A DNA stretch of 64,000 bases from G965279355 sp965279355 (GCA_965279355.1 OZ257155.1:1488001-1552000), one strand, 5' to 3'. Counted from the stretch's first letter, positions 11,323-20,312 are shown. The notes: generated by a model from the sequence alone, not told the origin. Numbers and translations are program-made.

Positions 11323-11757
11323 ATGCCATTCAAACCGGACAAGATCTTTCGAGTCGGTCGCTCGAACACCGGCCTGGGCCTCTTCGCCACGGCCCCGATC
11401 CGCAGGAAACAGCCGATCGTCGAGTACTCGGGCCGGCGCATTCTGACCAGGGAAGCGCATAAGCGCGAGCGCACGCGCGGAGCGCGTTATATGTTCGAGC
11501 TCAGCAGCAAGTGGACACTCGACGGATCAGCGCGCAGCAATCTCGCGCGCTACGTCAATCACGCCTGCCGGCCCAACACGGAAGCCTATTCAAGCCGCGG
11601 CCGCCTGATGTTCCGCGCGACGCGCGCGATCAAACCAGGCGAAGAGATTACGCTCGATTACGGCAAGGAATATCTCGACCTGTTCTTCAAGGGCGGCTGC
11701 CGCTGCGTGACATGCGTGGCGAAGGCAATCACCAGGAAAAAACCGCGCCGCGCCTAG
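11323..11757 (+). CDS. Small SET-domain protein (putative protein-lysine methyltransferase)
   Basis: A compact 144-residue SET-domain protein. SET proteins transfer methyl groups from S-adenosylmethionine to protein lysines. Visible motifs are GLGLFA (residues 17-22, cofactor site), NHACRPN (79-85, the NHSCxPN element), and EITLDYG (108-114) with the catalytic-site tyrosine. A post-SET-like cysteine group follows at C126, C128 and C131, suggesting a zinc site. I place the start at ATG 11323 (MPFKPDKIFRVG). A longer frame to 11104 adds 73 residues without resemblance to the family and without a good ribosome site. Its 3' end overlaps the convergent methyltransferase gene by 4 nt. The substrate is unknown. 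Confidence 0.8.
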   Translation: MPFKPDKIFRVGRSNTGLGLFATAPIRRKQPIVEYSGRRILTREAHKRERTRGARYMFELSSKWTLDGSARSNLARYVNHACRPNTEAYSSRGRLMFRATRAIKPGEEITLDYGKEYLDLFFKGGCRCVTCVAKAITRKKPRRA

Positions 11758-12377
11758 TCTCGCGTCTCGTAGATCGCAATATCGGTCTTGAAGCCACGCA
11801 CGGTCCCGGTGCGCTCCAGCCATTTGCAGCCATCCAGCAGATGACGGTGGCGCGGGTGATAGTAGGCGATGCGCACCCGGCGCGGCTGCTCATACAGGCT
11901 GGCGCGCAGATTCTTCAGCACGGCGGTGAGCGTTCCCGGACCGAACGGATTGAAGAGATAGACGATCGTCTCGTCGCGAAACCGGTAGTCCGCGACGTCG
12001 CGCTCGACGACCTCGACAGTTTGTTCCGTTCCGCTGCGACGCGCATTGGCACGCGCCTGCGCGCAAAGCTCGGGGTGGAATTCCACGCCTCGACAGGTGC
12101 CTGCACCCGCCGCGTTGAACACAAACAACACACGCCCGGTGCCGCAGCCGAGATCCGCGACCACATCGTCAGTGCCCGGCTTCATATGCCGGCGGAGCGC
12201 CAGAAGCCGCAGATAGTAGGAGGGCATGTTGGATGCGGGATCGCGGTGGCGGGTCGCCGCCTTGTCGCCGGGCCGCTGCTGGTCCTCGCGCCGCGTATCG
12301 ACACGATACAGTGCATCGCAGATGCGGTCGGCTGTCCGCATCACGACATGGAAAGCGACATCGAAGCAGAAGGCCAC
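11754..12377 (-). CDS. Class I SAM-dependent methyltransferase
   Basis: A Rossmann-fold methyltransferase of about 207 residues from a GTG start at 12377. Motif I is VVADLGCGTGRVLFVF (about residues 72-87). An acidic strand-2 end follows at GVEFHPEL, and a YLFNPFG segment stands where class I enzymes carry motif IV. The frame stays open to 12563, inside the upstream DUF1217 gene, so the true start is uncertain. GTG 12377 and ATG 12341 both lie beyond that gene's stop, and neither has a clear Shine-Dalgarno. It may be co-transcribed with the DUF1217 gene. The substrate cannot be read from the sequence. Confidence 0.75.
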   Translation of the reverse strand: MAFCFDVAFHVVMRTADRICDALYRVDTRREDQQRPGDKAATRHRDPASNMPSYYLRLLALRRHMKPGTDDVVADLGCGTGRVLFVFNAAGAGTCRGVEFHPELCAQARANARRSGTEQTVEVVERDVADYRFRDETIVYLFNPFGPGTLTAVLKNLRASLYEQPRRVRIAYYHPRHRHLLDGCKWLERTGTVRGFKTDIAIYETRD

Positions 12378-12414
12378 AAAGCCGATACGGCGCGGAGCCG
12401 CCGCCGGCGCATCC

Positions 12415-14862
12415 TCAGGCGGATGTATTGATTTTGACGCCGATGGGCTGGATGAGCTGGAGAATATAGGAATTGGAGCCGCCGCTGATTCCCGACGCTG
12501 CCGCTTCTGCATCCTTCTTCGCGAGGTACTTTTCAATGAATTGTCGGGCGAATGCAGTGACATTGGGTCCCGTCAGTGCTGGTCCGGCCGCCTTTTCGAG
12601 ATCGGTGATCTTCTGTTGCATCGTCGCCTTGGAATTGTCGAGAAGACGGCCGCTGCTGTTCAGATCGCCCAGGATACGGGCTGCATTGAAGCGGACTTCC
12701 TCGAGCTTGGCTAGCGCGCCTGATGTGTCCGCCCCGTCCGTCGGCAGAAGCTGACTGCCGGCGTCGAGAAGGTCGCGGACAGCACTGCCGAACGTCGACG
12801 CCGGGGAGATCTTGAGCGACTGGGTGATCGACGTGAGCGCGACCGTGACCGACTCCTGCAGCGAGTCGAGCAGATTGGTCGTTCCCGACTTGGCCGCAGT
12901 GATCAGGCCGGGCACATCGGTCGCCAGCTTGCGATATTCGCTATCGACCTTGGCACGCGGATCCAGGGTGTCGGCCGCAAAGGAGAAAAACTGCGAATCC
13001 ACGGCGATCTCGCGGGTTGCATCCTCGATGGCGGTTTTGATCCCGGTGTCGAGCTGGCCGATGATCGCGCTGGCGCCGCCCTGGGTCGTGATGTCGCCGG
13101 CCCCAAGGATCGCCGAGATGGACGTGCTGAGATCCCGGCCGCGCGCCTTCACATAGGTATCGGTCGTGAATAGATAATTCTGGTCGGTACCGGAAAGCAG
13201 GTTCGCGACGGACGGATTATCCGCATTGCCGATCAGGAGGGTGATGCCATCCACGACATCGTCGTAGCGGGCCGTGAGGAGCGTTCGATCGGCGCCGGGA
13301 TCGAGCGCCGCGGATTCCTGCGCGATTGACCGCACCTCGATCATCAGCTGATTGAGCTGGGTCAGACGCGAGCCCGCATCGCGGACGGCTTCGGCACCGG
13401 GATAAAGCTGCGCCGTATCCAGGGTTGTCGCCCATTGCGAAACGGACGCCATGTTCTCGGTAAACACGTTCGCATCGACGGCAACCGTCAGCGTCGCAAA
13501 ATTGGCGTCGGTCCGCGATGTGGTCAGTGCGCCTGATGCCGCCGCGATATTGGCGCTGTCAGTCGATCCCGAGATCGCCTGGAAGGCGACATTCGCGGCA
13601 TCGAGCTGGGTCTGGAACGCCGACGAGGCGGACAGATCCAGCGAACGGACGCTGGTCTTCTCGCCCGTCGATTTGTACTGAACCTCGAGAATGGCCCCAC
13701 CCATCGACCCGTCGATCAGGTTCTGCGCCGTGAAGTTCGCACCTGATGTGCCGTCGTCATAGGAATAGGTGGCGCCGGCGACCGCATCGGCAACCCTGGT
13801 GCGCAGGGCATCGAACTCGATCTTGTAGTCGGCGATGTTGGCCGCGTTCGCGGAATCGCCCACGGCCTGGATAAGCTGATTCATCCGCGTCAGCGACGTG
13901 CCGATATCGCCAAGCGCGTTCTGGGCGGCTCCAATCAGGCCCTTCTGACGGACCAGCTCCGGCGCCGCCGCCTGCTGCACCGGGATTTCCGCAGAATAAT
14001 AGCCGGCCGGATTCTGGATATTGGCCAGGCGCGCATAGCTGTCGTTGATCGTCTGGATGCGGTTGATGATCTCAGTGACGCTGGCCTGCGCCGAGGTGAC
14101 TGCCGAACGCGTCGAAACGAGTTTCGTGAGCTCGTCGTTGGCGGTCTGCACCGGCGTCTTCGTCGGCGCAGTGGTGTCGCCGGCACCGGCCGGGCGGAAT
14201 TTCTTGATGTCGAGCTTCGCCTCGATCAGCTGGCGCTGCTTGTCGACCGACTGGTTGGCGATGACATCCGGCAGGCCGAGGGTCGACGTGACGATGGCGC
14301 GCAGCACCTTGTCGCCCAGGATCTGGTAGGTGTCGGTGACGTTGCCGATGTTCCGCATGAAATAAGCGGCTTCGCGCAGCGCCGGATTGCTCGTCGCCAG
14401 CGATTTTTCGTATTCGTTGCGAACATAGCGATTGGCCACATCGTTCTGAAACATGCCCTGCTTCAGATAGAAGGTGCCGAATTCCTTGAGCTTGAACGCC
14501 TCCGCCATCTTCTTGTAGCGCGGATCGATCAGGCGATTGGCGTAGGAGCGCTGGTCCTTGAGGTCGCTGTTGATGACCTCCTTGATCTTCGCCGGATACT
14601 TCAGGTCCTCGTCAAGCTCGAACGCCGACGTGATCACCTTCAGCAGGCGCGCATCCTTGGTGATTTCCTCGGCCGTCTTGACCGTGGCGATCTTCGCCTT
14701 GAAATAGGCGATGTCTTTCTGGATGTTCTGCTGCTTCGAGAACTTCTCAAGCTCTTTCGTCACACCGTTCTTCTGTGACAGCTTGAAGCTCGCGAGGGCC
14801 GGAAGCGTCCCGCCTGCAGAAGCCGTGCTTCCGCTACCGAACAATAAGCCAATGTCGACCAT
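12415..14862 (-). CDS. DUF1217-domain protein, large, flagellum-associated family
   Basis: An 815-residue soluble protein without signal peptide. Residues about 45-135 match DUF1217: DIAYFKAKIATVKTAEEIT, a KDARLLKVITSAFEL segment, and SYANRLIDPRYKKMAEAFK. In rhizobia such genes sit within flagellar clusters, and flagellar export would explain the absence of a Sec signal. The rest is serine/threonine/alanine-rich and predicted mostly helical, with many SALT-type repeats reminiscent of flagellin-like or hook-associated proteins. No flagellar gene is nearby. The small methyltransferase follows 37 nt downstream of its stop. An assembly or secreted structural role is inference. Confidence 0.75.
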   Translation of the reverse strand: MVDIGLLFGSGSTASAGGTLPALASFKLSQKNGVTKELEKFSKQQNIQKDIAYFKAKIATVKTAEEITKDARLLKVITSAFELDEDLKYPAKIKEVINSDLKDQRSYANRLIDPRYKKMAEAFKLKEFGTFYLKQGMFQNDVANRYVRNEYEKSLATSNPALREAAYFMRNIGNVTDTYQILGDKVLRAIVTSTLGLPDVIANQSVDKQRQLIEAKLDIKKFRPAGAGDTTAPTKTPVQTANDELTKLVSTRSAVTSAQASVTEIINRIQTINDSYARLANIQNPAGYYSAEIPVQQAAAPELVRQKGLIGAAQNALGDIGTSLTRMNQLIQAVGDSANAANIADYKIEFDALRTRVADAVAGATYSYDDGTSGANFTAQNLIDGSMGGAILEVQYKSTGEKTSVRSLDLSASSAFQTQLDAANVAFQAISGSTDSANIAAASGALTTSRTDANFATLTVAVDANVFTENMASVSQWATTLDTAQLYPGAEAVRDAGSRLTQLNQLMIEVRSIAQESAALDPGADRTLLTARYDDVVDGITLLIGNADNPSVANLLSGTDQNYLFTTDTYVKARGRDLSTSISAILGAGDITTQGGASAIIGQLDTGIKTAIEDATREIAVDSQFFSFAADTLDPRAKVDSEYRKLATDVPGLITAAKSGTTNLLDSLQESVTVALTSITQSLKISPASTFGSAVRDLLDAGSQLLPTDGADTSGALAKLEEVRFNAARILGDLNSSGRLLDNSKATMQQKITDLEKAAGPALTGPNVTAFARQFIEKYLAKKDAEAAASGISGGSNSYILQLIQPIGVKINTSA

Positions 14863-15026
14863 TCTGGCCTCCGTGGCCGTTAGTCTTGGCTTCCAAAATT
14901 CTTCGGAAGCCTCGAATGACGATTAGTCGAAGCTACCACGCGGGTTAGCCACCCCGCCATGGCAGTCTAAAGCTAAAATTTTAAATAAAGCGTTAAGAAA
15001 TGGTGACCGGCGGCCCCTTGGGGCCG

Positions 15027-15374
15027 TCACTTCGCGGGAGCCGGCGGGGGCGCGCCGCCTGCATCCTTGCCCTTGGTCTTGTCCTTACCCGACAATGTCG
15101 GTGGGATATAGACCGTCCCGACATTCGGCTTCCCAGGACCCGCATGGACGGCAAGCGGATTGCGCACATTCAGGATAAGCGCCTCGGGATGGGTATTCGT
15201 GTTGACCGGTGGCGGAGCGCCCGGCGCTCCAGCCGCGCTGGCGTCACCACCAGGCGGTGGATCGGCCGCAAAAGCGGAGCCTGCAACAATCGTTAACGCG
15301 AACACCATCGCCAGCATCAGCAGGCGTGGTCCGGCGAAAGGGGCGGTAGGGTATTCCGTCATTTGCGTTAACAC
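15027..15374 (-). CDS. Small secreted proline-rich protein, unknown function
   Basis: A 115-residue protein (or 96 from the internal ATG preceding LAMVFALTIVAGSAFAADPP). The N-terminus carries a clear Sec signal peptide with cleavage after AFA. The mature part is low-complexity, rich in Gly, Ala and Pro, around a short conserved-looking core ALILNVRNPLAVHAGPGKPN. It lies 164 nt upstream of the DUF1217 gene in the same direction. I do not recognise a family. Confidence 0.6.
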   Translation of the reverse strand: MLTQMTEYPTAPFAGPRLLMLAMVFALTIVAGSAFAADPPPGGDASAAGAPGAPPPVNTNTHPEALILNVRNPLAVHAGPGKPNVGTVYIPPTLSGKDKTKGKDAGGAPPPAPAK

Positions 15375-15515
15375 CCCGAGATTACGTGAATTTAACGTTG
15401 TCGAAAGCTTCGAGGTCTATTGAAGACCCGATGCGCATGATAGTGTGATTTTCACCTTTTATACCGTCAAGCGCTTTCCAAATCCTTAGCAGCCCCATTC
15501 CCAGCGACGATTTCC

Positions 15516-16142
15516 GTGGTTCATCAGATTATCGAATTGACGAGTGAATACGGGCTCTACATTTACGCCCTGATGTTCCTCTGGGCCTTCTTCGAAGGCG
15601 AGACATTCGTCATTTTTTCCGGGGTCGCCGCCAGCCTCGGCTATCTCGACCTCTGGGCCATTTTCTTCGCGGCCTGGTTCGGAAGTTTTGCTGGCGACCA
15701 GCTTTATTTCTGGATCGGTCGAAAATGGGGCGTTCAGCTTCTGCACAAGATGCCGCGCTGGCGCTTTGGCGTCGACATGGCACTCGACTGGCTTCGCCGC
15801 TACAACACGTGGTTCATCCTGTCGTTCCGCTTCATCTACGGCGTACGGAACTTCGCGTCCTTCGCGATGGGGCTGAGCCAGCTCAATCCGGTCCGTTTCG
15901 CGGTTCTCAATTTCATTGCGGCCTGCGTCTGGGCGATGATCTTCGCAGGTGTCGGCTACGGCGTCGGCCACCTGTTCGGCGACGAAATCGAGACCCTGCT
16001 GCAACATGCGGTGGAAATTTTCGGTCTGACAATGCTGGCGATCTTCGTGATCGCCTGCTTCCTGGTGGGCATCATCATCCATGCCCGGCGGCGCCCGCCG
16101 GCCATTCCGCCGGCCATTCCGCTTCCATCAAAGACGGAATAA
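15516..16142 (+). CDS. DedA-family membrane protein (VTT domain)
   Basis: An inner-membrane protein of the DedA/VTT family (208 residues), whose members act as lipid-carrier flippases such as undecaprenyl-phosphate recyclers. The hydrophobic N-terminal half contains the family signature FEGETFVIFSGVAASLGYLD with its acidic pair. The central segment FRFIYGVRNFASFAMGLSQL holds the conserved arginine and glycine. A C-terminal transmembrane helix follows before a proline-rich tail. It appears monocistronic between a minus-strand gene and tusA, and the physiological substrate is not predictable. Confidence 0.85.
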   Translation: MVHQIIELTSEYGLYIYALMFLWAFFEGETFVIFSGVAASLGYLDLWAIFFAAWFGSFAGDQLYFWIGRKWGVQLLHKMPRWRFGVDMALDWLRRYNTWFILSFRFIYGVRNFASFAMGLSQLNPVRFAVLNFIAACVWAMIFAGVGYGVGHLFGDEIETLLQHAVEIFGLTMLAIFVIACFLVGIIIHARRRPPAIPPAIPLPSKTE

Positions 16143-16161
16143 ACGCGGACCGGTCGCGTCG

Positions 16162-16392
16162 TCAGGCCGCCTTCCTGATATTGAATGTGAAGACGCCGCC
16201 CTCTTCTTTCCAGTCGAGCAGCGTGTGGCCGGTTGCGCGGCAGAACGCCTCGAAATCCTTCACCGCGCCGGAATCGGTCGCCTGAACCTGCAGCACGCCG
16301 TCCGACGGGACGTCCTTGATCGCCTTTTTTACCCGCAGGATAGGCAGCGGACAGTTCAGGCCCTTGGTGTCGAGAAGCACGGTTGTTGTCAT
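16162..16392 (-). CDS. tusA: TusA-family sulfurtransferase
   Basis: A 76-residue sulfur-carrier protein. The catalytic motif CPLPILRVKKAI places the persulfide cysteine at C14 and shows the CPxP signature. The start at 16392 (MTTTVLLDTKGLN) gives canonical length. The upstream extension in frame to 16503 is not TusA-like. It is divergent from a YeeE/YedE transporter 120 nt away, a pairing seen widely where YeeE imports thiosulfate-type sulfur and TusA accepts it. With the sox island 6 kb away, a role in handling reduced sulfur rather than only tRNA thiolation is plausible. Confidence 0.9.
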   Translation of the reverse strand: MTTTVLLDTKGLNCPLPILRVKKAIKDVPSDGVLQVQATDSGAVKDFEAFCRATGHTLLDWKEEGGVFTFNIRKAA

Positions 16393-16512
16393 CGCAAACT
16401 CCGATGCAGCGGCGGCGGACAGTATCGCCCCGGAGATACCACCAGCAAGCCGTAGATTGCCAAGATCAATTGCACATATAAGTAGGGCATCCGGCGTCTC
16501 CAAGGATCACAC

Positions 16513-17616
16513 ATGAGCGAGCTCCCCGTCACAACGCTTGTCGCCCTTCTCGGATTTGTCGCGGGGCTGGTCTTCGGCGCTACGGCGCAGATCACGAATT
16601 TCTGCACTATGGGCGCCATCTCGGACGCCGTTAATTTTCAGGACTATCGACGTTTTCGGGCGTGGTTATTGGCCATTGCCGTTGCCATCGCCGGCAGTCA
16701 GGCGTTGCATCTGGCCGGCATTGTCGATCTGTCCAAATCCATCTACCTGACACCGAATCTGGGCTGGCTGGGCGCAATTGTCGGCGGGCTACTTTTCGGG
16801 TTCGGCATGACCTTGGCCGGCGGCTGCGGCTCAAAGACCCTGGTCCGGCTCGGCAGCGGCAATCTCAAGTCGCTGATCGTGGCCATCGTATTGGGCCTGT
16901 TCGCCTACATGACCCTGCGGGGTCTGCTCGGCCTGGCGCGGATTAATCTGATCGAGTCGACTAATCTCGATCTTGCCCGCACCGGCTTCAAGACGCAGGG
17001 CATGCCCGATATGCTTGCCGCCATGAGCGGCTTTGGCTTGCCCGGCATCCGTATGGCACTGACTGTCGCCGTGGTACTGGCGCTGCTCTGGTACTGCTTC
17101 CGCGACCGCGACTTCCGCGGCAGTCCGCTGACCGTCGTCGGCGGCATCATCATCGGTCTGCTGATCCCGGTGGCATGGCTGATCACCGGCGTTGTCGGCA
17201 ACGACGATTTCAATCCGGTCCCACTGGCGTCCTTCACCTTCGTCGCCCCGGTCGGCGAGACGCTGATGTACCTGATGATCTTTACCGGCACGACGATCAA
17301 CTTCGGCATCGCCTCGGTATTCGGCGTGATCGCCGGGGCGTTCGTCGCGGCCCTCGCAACCGGCACGTTCCGCCTCGAAGCCTTCACCGACCGCGACGAC
17401 CTGCTGCGTCACCTCGGCGGCGGCGCGATCATGGGGATCGGCGGCGTGTTGGCGCTGGGCTGCACGATCGGCCAGGGCATCACCGGCCTGTCGACGCTGG
17501 CCGCCGGCTCGGTGCTCGCCTTCCTGTCGATCTGCGCCGGCGGCGTCTACGGCATGAAGTATCTCGAAGAAGGTTCGTTCGGCGGTGCCTTCCGAGCCCT
17601 TCTCGCGCGCGGGTGA
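16513..17616 (+). CDS. YeeE/YedE-family sulfur (thiosulfate) transporter
   Basis: A polytopic inner-membrane protein of 367 residues with about nine or ten hydrophobic spans in two repeated halves. Conserved cysteine motifs lie in the pore regions: ITNFCTMGA, GGCGSKTL and LGCTIGQGITG. Members of this family (TsuA) import thiosulfate by relaying it along such cysteines. The divergent tusA partner supports a sulfur-uptake role. The stop codon is 3 nt from the convergent Bug-type gene. Confidence 0.87.
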   Translation: MSELPVTTLVALLGFVAGLVFGATAQITNFCTMGAISDAVNFQDYRRFRAWLLAIAVAIAGSQALHLAGIVDLSKSIYLTPNLGWLGAIVGGLLFGFGMTLAGGCGSKTLVRLGSGNLKSLIVAIVLGLFAYMTLRGLLGLARINLIESTNLDLARTGFKTQGMPDMLAAMSGFGLPGIRMALTVAVVLALLWYCFRDRDFRGSPLTVVGGIIIGLLIPVAWLITGVVGNDDFNPVPLASFTFVAPVGETLMYLMIFTGTTINFGIASVFGVIAGAFVAALATGTFRLEAFTDRDDLLRHLGGGAIMGIGGVLALGCTIGQGITGLSTLAAGSVLAFLSICAGGVYGMKYLEEGSFGGAFRALLARG

Positions 17617-17619
17617 CGT

Positions 17620-18621
17620 TCAGTTCGCCGTGACGCCGAGCGAGCGCATCAGCGGCGGAATCGTTTCGTAATCCGCCCGCCAGACTTTCTGGAACTCTTC
17701 CGGTGATCCCGCGACCAGTGGTGTCGAGATTTCCCTGAAGAAGGCGATGATCTCCGGCGATGCCGCGACCGCCTGTGCCGCCGCCGCGTTCCGGTCAACA
17801 ACGGCTTTGGGAAGGTTGGCCGGACCGACCAAGCCATTCCAGACGGCGAACCGGAAAATCGGATCGTCGTAACCCTGCTCAGCGAACGTCTTCACGCCGC
17901 GCGTCCAGCTCGGGCCCGTCGGCGCCATTACCTTCAGGCTGCCGTTCTCAACCAGCGGCGCGCTGGTGAAATTACCGAAGGTCAGCATGATCTGATCCGC
18001 CATCAGGTCGCGGAGCGCGGGCGGCGATCCCTGATACGGAACATGCACGAGTTTCGCGCCGGTCTTCCGCGCGAAGGCTTCGAGAATCAGATGGGGAAAC
18101 GAGCCGAGACCGAAGGAGCCATAGGCCAGTCCGTTCGGCGTCTGCTTCGATTCCTCGACAAGTTCGGCCAGAGTGCTGGCCTTCAGATTTTTGTTCGCCA
18201 CCAGTACGGGATACGAGTTGGTAATGCGCGAGATGAACGTGAAATCTCTGGCCGGATCGTAGGCAAGATTGGCGATAAGAACCGTGCTGCCGACCAGTGG
18301 CTCGTTCGGTGTGAACATCAGCGTGTAGCCGTCGGGACGCGACCGCGCCGTTTCGGTCGCGCCGATCGTGGCCCCCGCTCCCGGCTTGTTATCGACGACA
18401 ATCGGCACTTTCATCTGTTCCGACATGGCGGCGCTGAACTTCCGCGCCACGATATCGGTCGGTGAACCGGCCGGCAGCGGCAGGATCCAGCGGATCGCCC
18501 GGGTGGGATAATCGCGCTCCTGCGCCCGTCCCTCACCGGCGATGAACGAGGCACCAACGACTAAGCTCATCGCGACGAGCAACACCTGCGACTTCTGCTT
18601 TTTCATGTGCGTCGTCCCCAT
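17620..18621 (-). CDS. Bug-family tripartite tricarboxylate transporter binding protein
   Basis: A periplasmic solute-binding protein of the Bug (TctC) type, 333 residues. The N-terminal signal peptide ends near GEGRAQE. The Bug fold shows RAIRWILPLPAGSPTDIVAR, where the PAGxxxD loop binds the ligand carboxylate, then KPGAGATIGATETARS and HVPYQGSPPALRDLMADQI. The start at 18621 has GGAGGGAAAC directly upstream, better than the internal ATG at 18606. No TctA/TctB membrane genes are near, so it is an orphan that must use a distant partner or act as a sensor. The ligand is probably a small carboxylate. Confidence 0.88.
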   Translation of the reverse strand: MGTTHMKKQKSQVLLVAMSLVVGASFIAGEGRAQERDYPTRAIRWILPLPAGSPTDIVARKFSAAMSEQMKVPIVVDNKPGAGATIGATETARSRPDGYTLMFTPNEPLVGSTVLIANLAYDPARDFTFISRITNSYPVLVANKNLKASTLAELVEESKQTPNGLAYGSFGLGSFPHLILEAFARKTGAKLVHVPYQGSPPALRDLMADQIMLTFGNFTSAPLVENGSLKVMAPTGPSWTRGVKTFAEQGYDDPIFRFAVWNGLVGPANLPKAVVDRNAAAAQAVAASPEIIAFFREISTPLVAGSPEEFQKVWRADYETIPPLMRSLGVTAN

Positions 18622-18636
18622 GTTTCCCTCCGTGCT

Positions 18637-19248
18637 TTATTCGCCGACATCCGTGGCCAGGCGATTGGTTCGCCAGATCGACCAGGAATTGCGGCTTGGG
18701 CTGTGTGCGTCCAGCTTGCGCTGGATCTTGATCAGCATTTTCTGAAAGGTCCGAAGCTCGCCAGGGGTCAGATCCGACACCGCAATGTCGTTGACCTCCT
18801 GAATGGCCGGCGACATGACCGCGGCCAGACGGCGGCCCTGCGCCGTGAGGCAGATATACGTGCGGCGGCGATCACGCGTGCTTTTGTCCAGGCGGACAAG
18901 GCCCGCCCGTTCCAGGCTCCGCACCGCAACGACTGTTGTCGGCCCTTCGCGTCCGACGCGACTGGTCAGCTCGCCCGTCGTCAGCCTGTCGCTCTCCCAC
19001 AATTCGCGCAGATAGCGCCACTGCGTCAGGCTTATCCCCTGCTTCTGCGCGGCCGCATCCATGGCCGCACTCCAGCTTTCAGACAGTTCGCGGGTGTGAT
19101 AGCCGAGGCTGCGCGCCAGCGGGATGAAACCCGGCGACACCATGCCTGCCGCGTCCGGGGGCACCGTGCGCCCGGCACGGCGCTTGGGCGCGCTCTTCAG
19201 GCGAACAGCTTTCGGTGTTTCGGTGCGGCGGGTAACCGGCCGGGCCAT
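18637..19248 (-). CDS. MarR-family transcriptional regulator
   Basis: A winged-helix regulator of 203 residues. After a basic N-terminal tail (about residues 1-38) comes the MarR fold. It shows SLTQWRYLRELWESDRLTTGELTSRVGREGPTTVVAVRSLERAGLV as helix-turn-helix and RDRRRTYICLTAQGR as wing. It lies 15 nt upstream of the Bug gene on the same strand, likely an operon, and is divergent from the TAXI-like gene. A 10-bp palindrome lies in the divergent gap. Such regulators usually respond to aromatic or phenolic ligands; the ligand here is unknown. Confidence 0.88.
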   Translation of the reverse strand: MARPVTRRTETPKAVRLKSAPKRRAGRTVPPDAAGMVSPGFIPLARSLGYHTRELSESWSAAMDAAAQKQGISLTQWRYLRELWESDRLTTGELTSRVGREGPTTVVAVRSLERAGLVRLDKSTRDRRRTYICLTAQGRRLAAVMSPAIQEVNDIAVSDLTPGELRTFQKMLIKIQRKLDAHSPSRNSWSIWRTNRLATDVGE

Positions 19249-19266
19249 GGCGTATCCAATAAATGA

Positions 19267-19276
19267 TAGAGCTCTA
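19267..19276. promoter_or_regulatory. Palindromic MarR operator candidate
   Basis: The 86-nt gap between the divergent marR and TAXI-like genes contains the perfect palindrome TAGAGCTCTA. It is followed by a partially related half site CTCTATGTATCAT (19283-19295) that mirrors the ATGATAGAG (19263-19271) on the left. MarR dimers bind short AT-rich dyads in exactly such positions, so autorepression plus control of the divergent gene is likely. Confidence 0.5.
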
Positions 19277-19334
19277 CTAATTCTCTATGTATCATGCCAG
19301 TCGATTGACGTCAAAGAAGGGCCGGGAGAAGACC

Positions 19335-20312
19335 ATGACCGAAGCCAAGGAAGCCCGCATCGACCGGGTCATCACCGTCAACATGATGGGCGACTGGGGC
19401 ATCGCCAACCTGCATCGCATCTGCGGTTGGATCGGCGCTGAACTGTGGCGGCGAAGCCCGCCCGGTTCCCGTTTCGCGACCTGGGCCGGACGCGGCAGCA
19501 CGGACGGCATCGATGCCGTACTGGATGGTGAGATGCAGACCGCGTTGTTCGTCCCGGCAGGCATGGCGACGACGATCGTGGAGGGCCGCGGCTTTTTCAG
19601 CCGGCCGGACATCAAGCGGATGAAAGCGCTCGGCACCCTGCCGCAGGATGACCGCCTCGTCTTCGCGATCGATGCCAGTTTCGGCGTCAGCAGCTTCGAG
19701 GAGTTGCGGCGCAAGAAGCCGAAATTCCGGCTTACGACCGGCGCCGATGACGGTGTGAACACGGTCGGCTTCACCGCGCATCGTTTCCTTGAAGCCGCCG
19801 GCATCGGCCGCAAGACCCTGGAAAGCTGGGGCGCCACCATCATCGACGGCGAAGCGCCATGGGACACGATCCCGCTGGTCACGCGTGGCGACGCCGATGC
19901 GGTGCTGTTCGAAGCGGTGATGACGCCGTACTGGACCGAGCTTCTGTCAAAGAAAAAAATGAACTTCCTCCCGTTCGAGGAGAATGTCCTGTCGGCGCTG
20001 GAGCAGAAATACGCATGGAAGCGCGGCCACGTGCCGGCCGACCGCTTCCCCGGCCTTCCCGGCGCCTTCGGCGCGCTGGATTTCTCCGACTTCCTGCTGA
20101 TCTGCCGCGACGATCTGCCCGACGATATCGCCTACACGATCGCGGCCCTGATGTGCGAAACACCGCAAATCCTGGAGCGGCAGTACAAGCATCTGCCGCC
20201 GAAGATGAGCCCGGTCACGTATCCGCTGGAGCCGCGCAAGATCGCCAGGACCGCGATCCCGCTTCATCCGGGTGCCGAGCGCTACTACAAAGAGCGCGGC
20301 CTGCTCGGTTAG
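19335..20312 (+). CDS. TAXI/TRAP-type solute-binding-like protein lacking a signal peptide
   Basis: A 325-residue protein of the TAXI (TRAP-associated extracytoplasmic) binding-protein superfamily, recognised mainly by the C-terminal IPLHPGAERYYKERGLL block and the general two-domain layout. The start at 19335 (MTEAKEARIDRVITVNMMGD) has GGGAGAAGACC just upstream. An in-frame ATG at 19287 adds 16 residues and still gives no signal peptide or membrane helix. The protein therefore appears cytoplasmic, which is odd for a transporter component. No TRAP permease is nearby. It may be a ligand-sensing or enzyme-like derivative controlled by the divergent MarR. Confidence 0.7.
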   Translation: MTEAKEARIDRVITVNMMGDWGIANLHRICGWIGAELWRRSPPGSRFATWAGRGSTDGIDAVLDGEMQTALFVPAGMATTIVEGRGFFSRPDIKRMKALGTLPQDDRLVFAIDASFGVSSFEELRRKKPKFRLTTGADDGVNTVGFTAHRFLEAAGIGRKTLESWGATIIDGEAPWDTIPLVTRGDADAVLFEAVMTPYWTELLSKKKMNFLPFEENVLSALEQKYAWKRGHVPADRFPGLPGAFGALDFSDFLLICRDDLPDDIAYTIAALMCETPQILERQYKHLPPKMSPVTYPLEPRKIARTAIPLHPGAERYYKERGLLG

